Assembly (NCBI GenBank): GCA_023428135.1 | Contig: JAEYZG010000050.1 | Coordinates: 20,808-84,807 of the forward strand | Direction: 5' to 3' | Length of the DNA: 64,000 nt | From: Bacteroidota bacterium | GTDB lineage: Bacteria > Bacteroidota > Bacteroidia > Cytophagales > Cytophagaceae | Shown here: positions 16,218 through 25,372 of the stretch, piece by piece | Layout: each line of letters starts with the position of its first letter | Position numbering within the stretch: position 1 is the stretch's first letter | Program-made: the position numbers and the translations under genes | The notes under the pieces: generated by a model | Told to the model about the DNA's origin: nothing | The model's database searches: none | What the model saw: the letters and a program-made list of their open reading frames with translations, nothing else

Positions 16218-16691
16218 ATGAAGATAGAGGAGAAGATACTTCAGATTGCTGAAAAAAACCTTTTGAGTGATGATTTGTTCATTGTTGATTTGGTGATTAC
16301 TGGTAATTCGGGGAGGCAAAAGATTAGCATAACTCTGGATGGGGATAAGGGAGTGGATATTGATACGTGTGCATATCTGAGCAGGAAGGTAGGAAATGAG
16401 ATTGAAGAAACCAATTTAATTGATTCTGCCTATGTTTTGGAAGTTTCTTCCCCCGGGATAGATCAACCATTGAAACTAAAGAGACAGTATTATAGGAATA
16501 TTGGCCGAAGAGTAAGTGTTACCTTATTAGATGAAAGTCAAATAAATGGTTTACTGAAAGAAGTTAACGAAGAGGTAATAATTCTGGATGCAGAAAAGAA
16601 AGATAAAGCATCAAAAAAAATTATAATAGAAAGCCGTCAAATCGCTTTCAATGATATTAAGAAAACAAATGTTCTAGTTTCATTTAAATAA
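16218..16691 (+). CDS. rimP: Ribosome maturation factor RimP
   Basis: RimP assists maturation of the 30S subunit. The 157-residue protein shows the family pattern: N-terminal alpha/beta domain with LFIVDLVITGNSGRQKISIT, the segment GVDIDTCAYLSRKVGNEIEE, the signature YVLEVSSPGIDQPLKLKRQY near residue 75, and a C-terminal SH3-like domain (VSVTLLDESQINGLLKEV). Length is normal. It opens the rimP-nusA-infB operon, an order conserved from E. coli to Bacteroidota, and is separated from nusA by four bases. Confidence 0.95.
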   Translation: MKIEEKILQIAEKNLLSDDLFIVDLVITGNSGRQKISITLDGDKGVDIDTCAYLSRKVGNEIEETNLIDSAYVLEVSSPGIDQPLKLKRQYYRNIGRRVSVTLLDESQINGLLKEVNEEVIILDAEKKDKASKKIIIESRQIAFNDIKKTNVLVSFK

Positions 16692-16695
16692 AGAA

Positions 16696-17949
16696 ATGGA
16701 GAGTTCAATATTAATCGAGTCATTTGCGGAATTTGCAAAATTTAAAAACATTGATCGTCCGACAATGATCAGGATTCTGGAAGATGTTTTCAGAACAATG
16801 ATCAGAAAGAAATTTGTCACAGACGAAAACTTTGATGTTATTATCAATGTTGACAAAGGTGACCTGGAAATTTGGCGTATTCGCGAAATTGTTGATGATG
16901 AATTTGCAGAAGATAGTTTTGATTTTGATGAAAATAAACATATTTCGCTTACAGACGCAAGAAAGATAGAGGCAGATTTTGAAGTTGGAGAAGAAGTAGC
17001 TGAAGAAGTGAAACTTATAGATTTTGGTAGAAGATTGGTAATGACCGCCCGCCAAACTCTTATCCAGAAAATTAAAGATCTTGAAAAGGATATTCTTTTT
17101 CAAAAATATAAAGAAATAGTAGGCGAAATTATCGCTGGAGAAGTCTATCAGATTCTGAATAAAGAAGTTCTTTTATTAGATGGAGAAGGTAATGAGCTTG
17201 TTTTACCTAGGAGCGAACAGATTCCAAAAGATAGATTCAGAAAAGGTGATAGTGCAAGAGCTATTGTCCATCGTGTAGAAATGCATAATGGCAATCCAAA
17301 AATTATCTTATCCAGAACATCACCTGCTTTCCTTGAAAGATTATTTGAAAGTGAAGTCCCTGAAGTTTATGATGGTCTGATTTCTATTAAAAAAGTAGTT
17401 AGAGAACCAGGGGAAAGAGCAAAGGTGGCAGTAGAATCATATGATGATAGAATCGATCCTGTAGGGGCATGTGTTGGTATGAAAGGGTCAAGAATACACA
17501 GTATTGTTAGAGAACTGGAAAATGAAAATATTGATGTTATCAATTTTACAGACAACCTGGAACTTTACATTGCGAGAGCATTAAGTCCTGCTAAAATTGG
17601 AAATATAAAAATCGATGGAGATGAAGGACGAGTTTCTGTATTCTTAAAGCCAGATCAAGTATCACTTGCGATAGGTAAAGGCGGTCAAAATATTAAATTG
17701 GCAAGCAAACTTGTAGGGATGGAAATAGATGTATTCCGCGAACTTTCAGAGCAGGAAGAGGAAGATGTCGATCTTTCAGAGTTTAGCGATGAAATTGAAT
17801 CCTGGATTATCGAGGAGTTGAAAAGAGTTGGTCTGGACACAGCTAAAAGTGTGTTGGCTCTTACAAAAGATGACCTTGTAAGAAGAACAGAACTAGAAGA
17901 GGAAACGATAGAAGATGTTCTTAGTATTCTGAAGCAAGAGTTCGAATAA
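16696..17949 (+). CDS. nusA: Transcription termination/antitermination factor NusA
   Basis: NusA binds RNA polymerase and modulates pausing, termination and antitermination. The 417-residue protein has the N-terminal polymerase-binding domain (SFAEFAKFKNIDRPTMIRIL), a middle S1 domain (GEIIAGEVYQILNKEVLLL, about residues 135-200) and two KH domains (DPVGACVGMKGSRIHSIVRE near 255 and LAIGKGGQNIKLASKL near 325). The C-terminus holds a short helical segment from about 370, without the pair of acidic repeats found in E. coli (495 residues). This shorter form is usual outside Proteobacteria. It sits between rimP and infB; NusA autoregulation of this operon is known in E. coli and may relate to the leader hairpin here. 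Confidence 0.96.
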   Translation: MESSILIESFAEFAKFKNIDRPTMIRILEDVFRTMIRKKFVTDENFDVIINVDKGDLEIWRIREIVDDEFAEDSFDFDENKHISLTDARKIEADFEVGEEVAEEVKLIDFGRRLVMTARQTLIQKIKDLEKDILFQKYKEIVGEIIAGEVYQILNKEVLLLDGEGNELVLPRSEQIPKDRFRKGDSARAIVHRVEMHNGNPKIILSRTSPAFLERLFESEVPEVYDGLISIKKVVREPGERAKVAVESYDDRIDPVGACVGMKGSRIHSIVRELENENIDVINFTDNLELYIARALSPAKIGNIKIDGDEGRVSVFLKPDQVSLAIGKGGQNIKLASKLVGMEIDVFRELSEQEEEDVDLSEFSDEIESWIIEELKRVGLDTAKSVLALTKDDLVRRTELEEETIEDVLSILKQEFE

Positions 17950-17988
17950 AAATTACTTTTACAATTATTATTATTACAATATTAGGTA

Positions 17989-20900
17989 ATGACTGAAGAA
18001 AAAATGATGAGGCTAAGCCAGGTGGCAAGAAAACTGAATGTAGGTCTTTCTACAATTACAGAACACCTTGCTGCTAAAGGCTTTGAAATTGAAAATAATC
18101 CTAATTCAAAAATTACGCTTCAACAATTCAACTTGCTGATGAAAGAATTCGAATCCTCAGCACTTGATAAAAAAGAAGCGTCTGGTCTCACCATTGGTAA
18201 AAAACATTCTGACAACATTATCATTGAGTCGGAAAATACAGCTGAGAAAAGAGCTAAAGAAGAAGATGAAGAGTTCTTCATTAAAAATACGAGTTCGGAA
18301 AAAAGTAAACCGGCAGAAGAGCAGGTTGTCAAAGCTGAGCCTGTTAAGGAACCGCAAGTAGAAGCAGCTTCAGAATCAGACTTGTCAAAAGTAAAGCTTC
18401 AAGGGATAAAAGTTTTAGGAAAGATAGATCTGAATGAAAAGAAAAAGCCGAAACCTAAAATTGAAGAACCTACTACAGAAGTAAAAGAAATTAAACAAGT
18501 TGTAGAGCAACCTAAAGAAGTTAAAAAGGTAGACGAGCCGGTATCTGTAAAAGAGGAGCCAGCGCCAGAAAAACCTGTAAAAGAAGTTCAGGAAATAATT
18601 GAAGTTAAGGAACCTGAAAAGCCAAAAGTTGAAGAAGTAGTAGTAGCTCCTGTTGCGCCTGAACCTAAGGAAACCAAGATTCCGGAAGTGAAGAAGGAAG
18701 AAAAGACGGTAGAGGAAACCGTAAAGCCAGTTCAGGTGACCGAAGAAGTAATCACAAAACCTCTACAGCAAATGCCACCGGTTGTTAAACCACAGGAAGA
18801 GGAGGAATTAATAAAGGCCAAGGCAGATACATTAAAAGGTCTTACTGTAATGGGTAAGATAGAATTGCCTGATAAGCCTAAGAAAAAGGACAATAAACCT
18901 GTAGCCTCTTCTGATGACAAGGACAAAAAGAAACTTAAGAGAAAGCGTAAAAGGCTTAGGATTCCAGGGAAGGATGGACAGCCCAATGTTCAGGCAGGAG
19001 GGTCTCCTCAGACTCAGTCAGGAGCAGGAACACCATCTAGAGACAATAGACCGGGTAATGCTAACAGACCTGGAAATGCGAACAGGGATAATAATAACAG
19101 AAACAAAAACTTTAAGAAGCCAGTTGTAAAAGAGGAGGTTTCTGATAAACAGATTCAGGATCAAATCAAAGCTACACTTGCAAAATTAAGCGGAAACAAA
19201 GGGCCTGTTAATAGAGCAAAATACAGAAAAGATAAAAGGTCTGCATTTGCTGAGGCTGAAGAAGAAAGGATGCTTCATGAACATGAGCAAGCCAAAGTAC
19301 TCAGAGTTACAGAATATATTTCTGCTAACGACTTAGCTGTAATGATGGAAGTTTCTGTCAACCAGGTTATCTCAACATGCCTTAGTTTAGGTATGTTTGT
19401 TTCAATTAATCAAAGATTAGATGCCGAAGCAATTACTGTAATTGCAGATGAGTTCGGGTATTCTACAGAATTTATCTCAAGCGATGAAGAAGAAATAATT
19501 GCTGAAGCTGAAGACCACCCTGAAGATATGGTTGAAAGAGCTCCTATAGTAACAATTATGGGACACGTCGATCACGGTAAAACTTCACTCCTTGATTATA
19601 TAAGAAAAACCAAAGTAGTTCAAGGCGAAGCCGGAGGTATAACTCAGCACATTGGTGCATATAATGTAACTACAGATTCAGGTAAGAAAATTACCTTCCT
19701 AGACACTCCAGGTCACGAAGCGTTTACCGCCATGCGTGCCAGAGGAGCTAAAATTACGGACATTGTAATTATAGTTGTAGCCGCAGACGATAGTGTGATG
19801 CCACAAACTAAAGAGGCAATTAATCATGCTATGGTTGCAGGTGTACCAATAGTAATTGCTATTAATAAGGTTGATAAACCTACGGCTAACCCAGATAAAA
19901 TAAAAGAAGAACTTGCGAAGGAAAATATCCTGGTTGAAGATTGGGGTGGAAAATATCAGTGTGAATTAATATCTGCGAAGAGCGGAAAAGGTATTTCTGA
20001 GTTGTTGGATAAAGTTTTATTAGAGGCGGAAATTTTGGATTTAAAGGCAAATCCTAACAGGAAAGCTTCTGGTACTATTGTAGAAGCATCTCTTGATAAA
20101 GGCCGCGGTTATCTGGCTACAGTTCTTGTTCAGAGTGGTTCTCTTAGTGTTGGAGATGTTGTAGTGGCAGGTGCTCACTATGGAAAGGTTAAGGCGATGA
20201 CTGATCATAGAGGCGTTAAAGTGAAAAAGGCTGGCCCATCTACTCCTGTTCAGTTGCTTGGTCTAAATGGGGCTCCTCAGGCTGGTGATAAATTCCATGT
20301 TATGGAGTCTGAAAGAGAGGCAAGGGAAATCGCAACAAAGAGAGAACAATTGCTTCGTGAGCAGAATATCCGTACGAGAAAGCATATTACACTTGATGAA
20401 ATTGGAAGAAGACTTGCAATCGGAAACTTCAAAGAACTTAACATTATCGTTAAAGGTGATGTTGACGGTTCAGTAGAGGCACTTTCAGACTCATTGCTTA
20501 AACTTTCTACTCCTGAAATTCAGGTTAGAATTATCCATAAAGCAGTTGGTGCAATTTCTGAATCAGACGTGTTGCTTGCGTCGGCTTCAGATGCAATCAT
20601 TGTTGGTTTCCAGGTAAGGCCGACTACAACATCGAGAAAGCTTGCTGATCAGGAAGAAATTGAGATCAGACTTTACTCCATCATTTACGATGCAATTAAT
20701 GAGGTGAAAGATGCTATGGAAGGTATGCTTGAACCGAAACTTGAAGAGGTTGTTGTGGCCAATGTTGAAGTAAGAGAGACATTTAAGATTTCAAAAGTTG
20801 GTACTATTGCAGGATGCTATGTGACTGATGGACTTATCAGAAGACAAAGTAAAGTTAGAGTTGTAAGGGACGGTATCGTTGTCCATACAGGCAAGCTTGA

Positions 20901-21042
20901 TTCATTGAAAAGGTATAAGGATGATGTGAGTGAAGTGAAATTTGGATATGAGTGTGGATTGAGCTTCCAGGGATTTAATGACCTTCAAGTAGGTGATATA
21001 GTGGAGGCGTTTGAAGAGAAAGAAACGAAACGTACATTATAG
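17989..21042 (+). CDS. infB: Translation initiation factor IF-2
   Basis: IF-2 is the GTPase that places initiator tRNA on the 30S subunit. The 1017-residue protein begins with a small helical IF2_N module (MRLSQVARKLNVGLSTITEHL), continues with a long Lys/Glu/Pro/Val-rich linker (about residues 60-400), an Asn/Arg/Gly-rich patch near 350-380 and a second IF2_N-like module near 440-490. The G domain starts around residue 517: G1 GHVDHGKTSLLD, switch-II DTPGHEAFTAM, G4 NKVDKP, then domains II, III and IV (the C-terminal fMet-tRNA domain, VGTIAGCYVTDGLIRRQSK). Internal starts giving a shorter IF-2, as in E. coli, are possible but not evident. Terminator follows. Confidence 0.97.
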   Translation: MTEEKMMRLSQVARKLNVGLSTITEHLAAKGFEIENNPNSKITLQQFNLLMKEFESSALDKKEASGLTIGKKHSDNIIIESENTAEKRAKEEDEEFFIKNTSSEKSKPAEEQVVKAEPVKEPQVEAASESDLSKVKLQGIKVLGKIDLNEKKKPKPKIEEPTTEVKEIKQVVEQPKEVKKVDEPVSVKEEPAPEKPVKEVQEIIEVKEPEKPKVEEVVVAPVAPEPKETKIPEVKKEEKTVEETVKPVQVTEEVITKPLQQMPPVVKPQEEEELIKAKADTLKGLTVMGKIELPDKPKKKDNKPVASSDDKDKKKLKRKRKRLRIPGKDGQPNVQAGGSPQTQSGAGTPSRDNRPGNANRPGNANRDNNNRNKNFKKPVVKEEVSDKQIQDQIKATLAKLSGNKGPVNRAKYRKDKRSAFAEAEEERMLHEHEQAKVLRVTEYISANDLAVMMEVSVNQVISTCLSLGMFVSINQRLDAEAITVIADEFGYSTEFISSDEEEIIAEAEDHPEDMVERAPIVTIMGHVDHGKTSLLDYIRKTKVVQGEAGGITQHIGAYNVTTDSGKKITFLDTPGHEAFTAMRARGAKITDIVIIVVAADDSVMPQTKEAINHAMVAGVPIVIAINKVDKPTANPDKIKEELAKENILVEDWGGKYQCELISAKSGKGISELLDKVLLEAEILDLKANPNRKASGTIVEASLDKGRGYLATVLVQSGSLSVGDVVVAGAHYGKVKAMTDHRGVKVKKAGPSTPVQLLGLNGAPQAGDKFHVMESEREAREIATKREQLLREQNIRTRKHITLDEIGRRLAIGNFKELNIIVKGDVDGSVEALSDSLLKLSTPEIQVRIIHKAVGAISESDVLLASASDAIIVGFQVRPTTTSRKLADQEEIEIRLYSIIYDAINEVKDAMEGMLEPKLEEVVVANVEVRETFKISKVGTIAGCYVTDGLIRRQSKVRVVRDGIVVHTGKLDSLKRYKDDVSEVKFGYECGLSFQGFNDLQVGDIVEAFEEKETKRTL

Positions 21043-21065
21043 GTTTTTGAAAGCTGTTTGTAAAA

Positions 21066-21098
21066 ATAAAAAAGCCCCAGATTGGGGCTTTTTTATTT
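21066..21098. terminator. Bidirectional terminator between infB and hpf
   Basis: AAAAAAGCCCC and GGGGCTTTTTT form a stem around the loop AGATT, with T-rich sequence on both strands after the stem. It can end infB transcription on the plus strand and hpf transcription on the minus strand. Confidence 0.88.
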
Positions 21099-21124
21099 TT
21101 ACAAATAATCTGAGTTGATACAGA

Positions 21125-21424
21125 TTACATTGAGTTCATTTTTTCTTTTGTCTTCTGAAGTTGACGTTTTAGGTTTTCATACACTAAGTCAACAGCTTCT
21201 TCAAATGAAGCAGCCTGCTCTTTTGCCATTACAGATGTTCCTGGCAGAAAAAGTTTAACATGTACAGATTTATTGCCTTTAACATCATCAGTTTCGACCC
21301 GAAGGTAAACATCTCCTTCAGTGATTCTATCATAAAAAGTTTCAAGTTTATCCAGTTTTTTCTGAATAAAATCTAGCAACTTTTTGTCTGCGTCGAAATG
21401 GATAGATTGCATTTGAAGTTTCAT
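21125..21424 (-). CDS. hpf: Ribosome hibernation factor, HPF/RaiA short form
   Basis: The 99-residue protein (ATG at 21424; a TTG at 21448 would add nine residues and nearly touch xerC) is a single sigma54-modulation/HPF domain: MKLQMQSIHFDADKKLLDFI, the basic helix KKLDKLETFYDRI, strand DVYLRVETDD, and the second helix KEQAASFEEAVDLVYENLKRQL. Such proteins bind the 30S decoding region and inactivate ribosomes in stationary phase. The long-form C-terminal dimerisation domain is absent. The order rpsU-xerC-hpf is common in Bacteroidota, where hpf is often followed by tRNA genes and tuf; here it is followed by the convergent infB terminator instead. Confidence 0.9.
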   Translation of the reverse strand: MKLQMQSIHFDADKKLLDFIQKKLDKLETFYDRITEGDVYLRVETDDVKGNKSVHVKLFLPGTSVMAKEQAASFEEAVDLVYENLKRQLQKTKEKMNSM

Positions 21425-21448
21425 AGTTATATAATTTAAAGTTATCAA

Positions 21449-22327
21449 TCATGCTTTTGGATGAGCCTGCTCAAAAATAGCTTTGAGCTTATCCAGAGAA
21501 TTATGGGTATAAACCTGAGTTGCGGCAAGGCTGCTATGCCCCAACAAATCCTTAATAGCATTCAAATCTGCTCCTTTATTGAGAAGGTGAGTTGCAAATG
21601 TATGCCTCAAAACATGGGGACTTCTTTTCTCTAAAGTAGGTATCGTGTCAAGATAGTTTTTTACCGTGCGGTAGATAAACATTGGATAGCCTTGATCTCC
21701 CTTGTCTGTGATAATTAAATATTCACTTGGCCTTTCAATCACCTTCTCTCTCTCCTTCTTATATATATTAATAAGATTCATTAGGTTTTCGTTCAGAGGG
21801 ATGATACGCTCTTTGCTTCCTTTCCCTTTGATTTTAATAATACGCTCAAACCCGTTGATGTGTTCTTCTTTTATGGAAATAAGTTCAGATAAACGAATAC
21901 CGGTTCCATAAAGAAGTTCAAGGATAAGTTTATCTCTTAATCCATAAAAGTCTTTGGAGAATATAAATTGATCAAGAAGTTTTAGTATGTCATTTTCCTC
22001 AACGAAATGAGGTAATTGTTTATTTATTTTTGGGGCTTTAAGACGAAGTGTAGGGTCTTTCTGAATCGCATTTTGCTTAAGTAGGTACTTATAAAATGAT
22101 TTGAGGCAAGCGATCTTTCTATTTATTGTTTTGGCTGTAATTTCGTTTTCTGCTAGTGTTACAATCCAGGCCCTGATCATCTGGTACGAGGCTCCAGAAG
22201 GGCATAGCAGATCATAGCTGTCTTTTGAAAAGGCAGAAAACTGAGCAAGATCATTCTGATATGAAATAAAGGTATGATTGCTATACCTTTTTTCATATCT
22301 TATATAGTTTAAATACGAATCTATCAT
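21449..22327 (-). CDS. Tyrosine recombinase XerC/XerD family
   Basis: Xer recombinases resolve chromosome dimers at dif. The 292-residue protein has the N-terminal SAM-like core-binding domain (SYLNYIRYEKRYSNHTFISY) and a catalytic domain with the expected residues: Arg in GTGIRLSELI near residue 147, Lys in KGKGSKERIIPL, HVLRHTFATHLL (His and Arg), LLGHSS and the nucleophile Tyr in TQVYTH near 274. Length matches Xer proteins, not phage integrases. There is no att site or phage gene next to it, and it sits between rpsU and hpf as in many Bacteroidota, so it is a chromosomal Xer, not a mobile element. Whether it is the C or D partner cannot be told. Confidence 0.93.
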   Translation of the reverse strand: MIDSYLNYIRYEKRYSNHTFISYQNDLAQFSAFSKDSYDLLCPSGASYQMIRAWIVTLAENEITAKTINRKIACLKSFYKYLLKQNAIQKDPTLRLKAPKINKQLPHFVEENDILKLLDQFIFSKDFYGLRDKLILELLYGTGIRLSELISIKEEHINGFERIIKIKGKGSKERIIPLNENLMNLINIYKKEREKVIERPSEYLIITDKGDQGYPMFIYRTVKNYLDTIPTLEKRSPHVLRHTFATHLLNKGADLNAIKDLLGHSSLAATQVYTHNSLDKLKAIFEQAHPKA

Positions 22328-22395
22328 AATAGTACTACCTGAAAATCAGGTAATACTAAACATAATAAAAAAAATCTTATTTCAAAAGAAAGAAA

Positions 22396-22590
22396 CTATA
22401 TTGTTTCTTGCTCATTAAGTTTTTGTCTGTAGACAGCTCTGATTTTTTCAGTTCTTTTGGAAACAGATTTTTTTTCGTAATAGCTTCTTGCGCGAAGTTC
22501 TTTCAATACGCCTGTTCTTTCGAATTTCTTTTTAAATCTCTTAAGAGCTTTATCTATTGACTCGTTTTCTTTTACGTTGATGATAATCAT
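22396..22590 (-). CDS. rpsU: 30S ribosomal protein S21
   Basis: A 64-residue basic protein with the bS21 pattern MIIINVKENESIDKALKRFK, then KKFERTGVLKELRAR, YYEKKSVSKR and a Lys/Arg-rich tail. bS21 binds the 30S platform near the anti-Shine-Dalgarno end of 16S rRNA; in Bacteroidota it takes part in the sequestration of that sequence, which fits the near absence of Shine-Dalgarno sequences in this window. It heads the rpsU-xerC-hpf group, with 68 bases to xerC, and has its own promoter box. Confidence 0.96.
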   Translation of the reverse strand: MIIINVKENESIDKALKRFKKKFERTGVLKELRARSYYEKKSVSKRTEKIRAVYRQKLNEQETI

Positions 22591-22611
22591 TTATTTTCAA
22601 TTTAAGGGATG

Positions 22612-22619
22612 CAAATATA
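22612..22619 (-). promoter_or_regulatory. Promoter -7 box of rpsU
   Basis: On the minus strand TATATTTG followed by C is an exact TAnnTTTG match, 22 bases before the rpsU ATG. No good -33 TTTG is found at the standard spacing; one lies 12 bases upstream, too close. Confidence 0.55.
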
Positions 22620-22661
22620 AGTAATTATTCACAAATATTCACTTGTCCTGATTTAAAATTT

Positions 22662-23801
22662 TTAATTTATTAGATTTTTACTTATAACTATTTTTTGAAT
22701 TTCTGAAGTTCCTTCTCCTATAGTACAAAGCTTTGCGTCTCTATAAAATTTTTCTACCGGGAAATCCTTTGTATATCCATATCCACCAAAAATTTGTACA
22801 GCTTCATTGGCAATTTTTACCGCAACTTCGGATGCATAGTATTTTGCCATTGCCGCTTCTTTAGTCATATGAATTCCTTTGATTTTCATATCTGCGGCTT
22901 TATATGTAAGGAGATTTGCAGCCTCAAGTTCGGTTGCCATTTCTGCCAGTTTAAATGAAATTCCCTGGAAAGAAGCAATTGGTTTATTGAATTGGTGACG
23001 TTCCTGAGAATATTTCAGGGCTGCATCAAAAGCGCCTTCTGCAATACCAAGACTTAAAGCAGCAATTGATATTCTGCCTCCATCAAGAACTTTCATTGCC
23101 TGTACAAAGCCATCTCCTTTATTACCAAGCATTTGATCTTTGTGGACTCTTACATTATCAAATATAAGTTCTGTTGTTTCTGATGCTCGCATTCCCAATT
23201 TATTTTCTTTTTTTCCTGAGGTAAATCCGGCAGTTCCTTTCTCAATAATAAATGCAGTAGAGCAGCGATGTTCACCTGGGTTTCCTGTTCTTGTTATCAC
23301 CACAGCAATGTCCCCTGATTTTCCATGGGTTATAAAGTTCTTTGATCCATTTATTATCCAATAATCTCCGTCCTGAACAGCGACGGTTTTCATATTGCCA
23401 GCGTCAGATCCTGTATTGGGTTCAGTAAGGCCCCATGCTCCTATAAATTCTGCTGAAGCAAGTTTTGGTAAATATTTCTTTTTTTGATCCTCATTACCAA
23501 AGGATAAAATATGGCCAGTGCAGAGGGAATTGTGCGCAGCCACCGAAAGTCCAATCGCTCCATCAATTTTGGATATTTCCTTGATTGCAGTAATGTATTC
23601 AAAATAAGAGAATCCAGAACCTCCGTATAACTCAGGTACTAGAACCCCCATAAGTCCCAATTCTCCCAGTTTTTTAAAGAGAGGAACAGGGAACTCCTGT
23701 TTTTCATCCCATTCCAATACATGAGGTTTTATGTTTCTCTGGCCAAAATCTTGTACCATTTTGGCTATCATTTGTTGATTTTCGTTGAGATCAAAATTCA
23801 T
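22662..23801 (-). CDS. Acyl-CoA dehydrogenase
   Basis: A 379-residue FAD enzyme that makes the 2,3-double bond in acyl-CoA during fatty acid or branched-chain amino acid breakdown. Seen: the N-terminal helical domain (FDLNENQQMIAKMVQDFGQR), the FAD/substrate loop GAWGLTEPNTGSDAGNMKT, the middle beta domain ITHGKSGDIAVVITRTG, the FxKP-like REHQFNKPIASFQG segment, and the C-terminal YGYTKDFPVEKFYRDAK with the catalytic Glu in IGEGTSEIQKIVI. This C-terminal Glu position is that of short-chain/butyryl-type dehydrogenases. It stands alone upstream of rpsU with a 71-base gap; no other beta-oxidation gene is nearby, so chain length is only inferred. Confidence 0.95.
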   Translation of the reverse strand: MNFDLNENQQMIAKMVQDFGQRNIKPHVLEWDEKQEFPVPLFKKLGELGLMGVLVPELYGGSGFSYFEYITAIKEISKIDGAIGLSVAAHNSLCTGHILSFGNEDQKKKYLPKLASAEFIGAWGLTEPNTGSDAGNMKTVAVQDGDYWIINGSKNFITHGKSGDIAVVITRTGNPGEHRCSTAFIIEKGTAGFTSGKKENKLGMRASETTELIFDNVRVHKDQMLGNKGDGFVQAMKVLDGGRISIAALSLGIAEGAFDAALKYSQERHQFNKPIASFQGISFKLAEMATELEAANLLTYKAADMKIKGIHMTKEAAMAKYYASEVAVKIANEAVQIFGGYGYTKDFPVEKFYRDAKLCTIGEGTSEIQKIVISKNLIN

Positions 23802-23909
23802 ACTCTAAAAATAATTTTTTTTAATAAACGTTGTATTATTTTAATTTGTTGAGAAAAAATTGAACTTTTGGTTAAAATCGAAAAAAAAGTAATTCCAACA
23901 TTGTGCCTC

Positions 23910-23944
23910 TTGATAAAGTTATAAAAAAGTAATGCTATCTTAGC
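23910..23944 (+). promoter_or_regulatory. Possible promoter of the sugar-nucleotide operon
   Basis: TTG at 23910-23912 and TATCTTAG plus C at 23936-23944 are separated by 23 bases. The second box differs from TAnnTTTG at one base. It lies 47 bases before the ugd ATG. Confidence 0.35.
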
Positions 23945-23990
23945 AAATGGAATTATATTGAATTTTTGGTAAACCGTTAACTTTATAATC

Positions 23991-25358
23991 ATGAAAATTA
24001 CAGTTGTAGGAACAGGATATGTGGGTTTAGTAACAGGAACCTGCTTTGCTGAAACAGGCAATTTTGTGACCTGCGTCGATATCGATGAGCAAAAGGTCTG
24101 CAAAATGAAGGAGGGTATTGTGCCAATTTATGAGCCAGGCCTTGATATTATGTTTGAAAGGAACATTAATGAAGGAAGGTTAACTTTTACGACAAAACTA
24201 GAAGATGCGATTGAAGGTGCCGAGGTAATATTTTTGGCTTTACCAACACCTCCTGGTGCGGATGGAGCTGCTGATTTGAGTTTTATCTTAAAGGTAGCTG
24301 AACAGCTGGGCTCTTTAATTAAAGACTATGTTGTTGTTATAGATAAAAGCACTGTTCCGGTTGGGACCGCAAAGAAGGTAAGACAAAAAATTGCAATGAA
24401 TTGTAATTGTGAGTTTGATGTTGTGTCTAATCCGGAATTTTTAAGAGAGGGCGTTGCTATTGAAGATTTTATGAAGCCCGACCGTGTTGTAATTGGTACA
24501 TCTTCCGAAAGAGCCAAAAAGCTTATGGAAAAGTTGTATGCTCCGTTCGTAATGCAGGGAAATCCTATTCACATGATGGACGAAGAGTCAGCAGAGCTTA
24601 CAAAGTATGCCGCTAATGCATTTCTTGCAATGAAAATTTCATTTATGAATGAAATAGCCAACCTTTGCGAAAAAGTAGGTGCAAATGTGGATATGGTCAG
24701 AATGGGTATTGGTACCGATAAAAGAATTGGTAACAGATTCCTATTTGCTGGCGTTGGTTATGGCGGAAGCTGTTTCCCTAAAGATGTTAAAGCTCTTGTG
24801 AAGACAGCAAAAGACAATAACTATGACTTTAAAATTCTGAATGCAGTTGAAGATATCAATGAAATTCAGAAAACAATAATGATTCCTAAGATTAAGAATT
24901 TCTTCAAAGGAAATCTTATGGGAAAAAGAGTAGCAATTTGGGGACTGGCATTTAAACCAAATACTGATGATATCAGAGAAGCACCAGCTTTATATATCAT
25001 TAACGCTCTGTTAGCGGAAGGTGCAGAAGTTGCTGCATTTGACCCGGAAGCTATGGATAATGTTAAAAAGATCATGGGTGACAGAATTACTTTTGTCGAT
25101 AACCAATATGATGCTTTACTTAAAGCAGATGCCTTGGTAATTGTAACAGAATGGCCGGCATTTCGTACCCCTGACTTCCCTAAAATGATTCAGAGAATGA
25201 ATGCGAAAGTAATTTTCGATGGAAGAAACGTATTCAAAACAGAGCAGATGAAAGAATTAGGCTTCCATTATGAATCTATTGGTAGAGAAAAAGTAACAAG
25301 AGATTCCATGTCAGGGGAAAAAATTACCATTAGCAAGGATAAAATTATTGAAAACTAA
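23991..25358 (+). CDS. ugd: UDP-glucose 6-dehydrogenase
   Basis: Ugd oxidises UDP-glucose twice with NAD to UDP-glucuronate. The 455-residue protein starts with the NAD-binding GTGYVGLVTGTCFAETG, contains VVDKSTVPVGTAKK-type sequence (VVIDKSTVPVGTA), the helix EFLREGVAIEDFMKPDRVVI, and the catalytic Cys in GVGYGGSCFPKDVKAL near residue 258. The third domain is complete (KRVAIWGLAFKPNTDDIREA). The last 25 residues beyond the usual end, SIGREKVTRDSMSGEKITIS, are a short family-typical extension. It opens the operon; the next gene, 14 bases downstream, encodes the enzyme that uses its product. Confidence 0.95.
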   Translation: MKITVVGTGYVGLVTGTCFAETGNFVTCVDIDEQKVCKMKEGIVPIYEPGLDIMFERNINEGRLTFTTKLEDAIEGAEVIFLALPTPPGADGAADLSFILKVAEQLGSLIKDYVVVIDKSTVPVGTAKKVRQKIAMNCNCEFDVVSNPEFLREGVAIEDFMKPDRVVIGTSSERAKKLMEKLYAPFVMQGNPIHMMDEESAELTKYAANAFLAMKISFMNEIANLCEKVGANVDMVRMGIGTDKRIGNRFLFAGVGYGGSCFPKDVKALVKTAKDNNYDFKILNAVEDINEIQKTIMIPKIKNFFKGNLMGKRVAIWGLAFKPNTDDIREAPALYIINALLAEGAEVAAFDPEAMDNVKKIMGDRITFVDNQYDALLKADALVIVTEWPAFRTPDFPKMIQRMNAKVIFDGRNVFKTEQMKELGFHYESIGREKVTRDSMSGEKITISKDKIIEN

Positions 25359-25372
25359 GAGGTTACTTATAA

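Noticed and set aside
16720..17103. 127-residue minus-strand frame opposite nusA
   Set aside because: Phe/Lys/Asn composition with no motif; antisense of a certain gene.
21449..22327. Tyrosine recombinase as part of an integrated element
   Set aside because: Length, motifs and the rpsU-xerC-hpf position are those of a chromosomal Xer protein; no att repeats, tRNA or phage genes nearby.
23798..24103. 101-residue minus-strand frame across the ugd start
   Set aside because: Overlaps the promoter and first codons of ugd; no recognisable domain.
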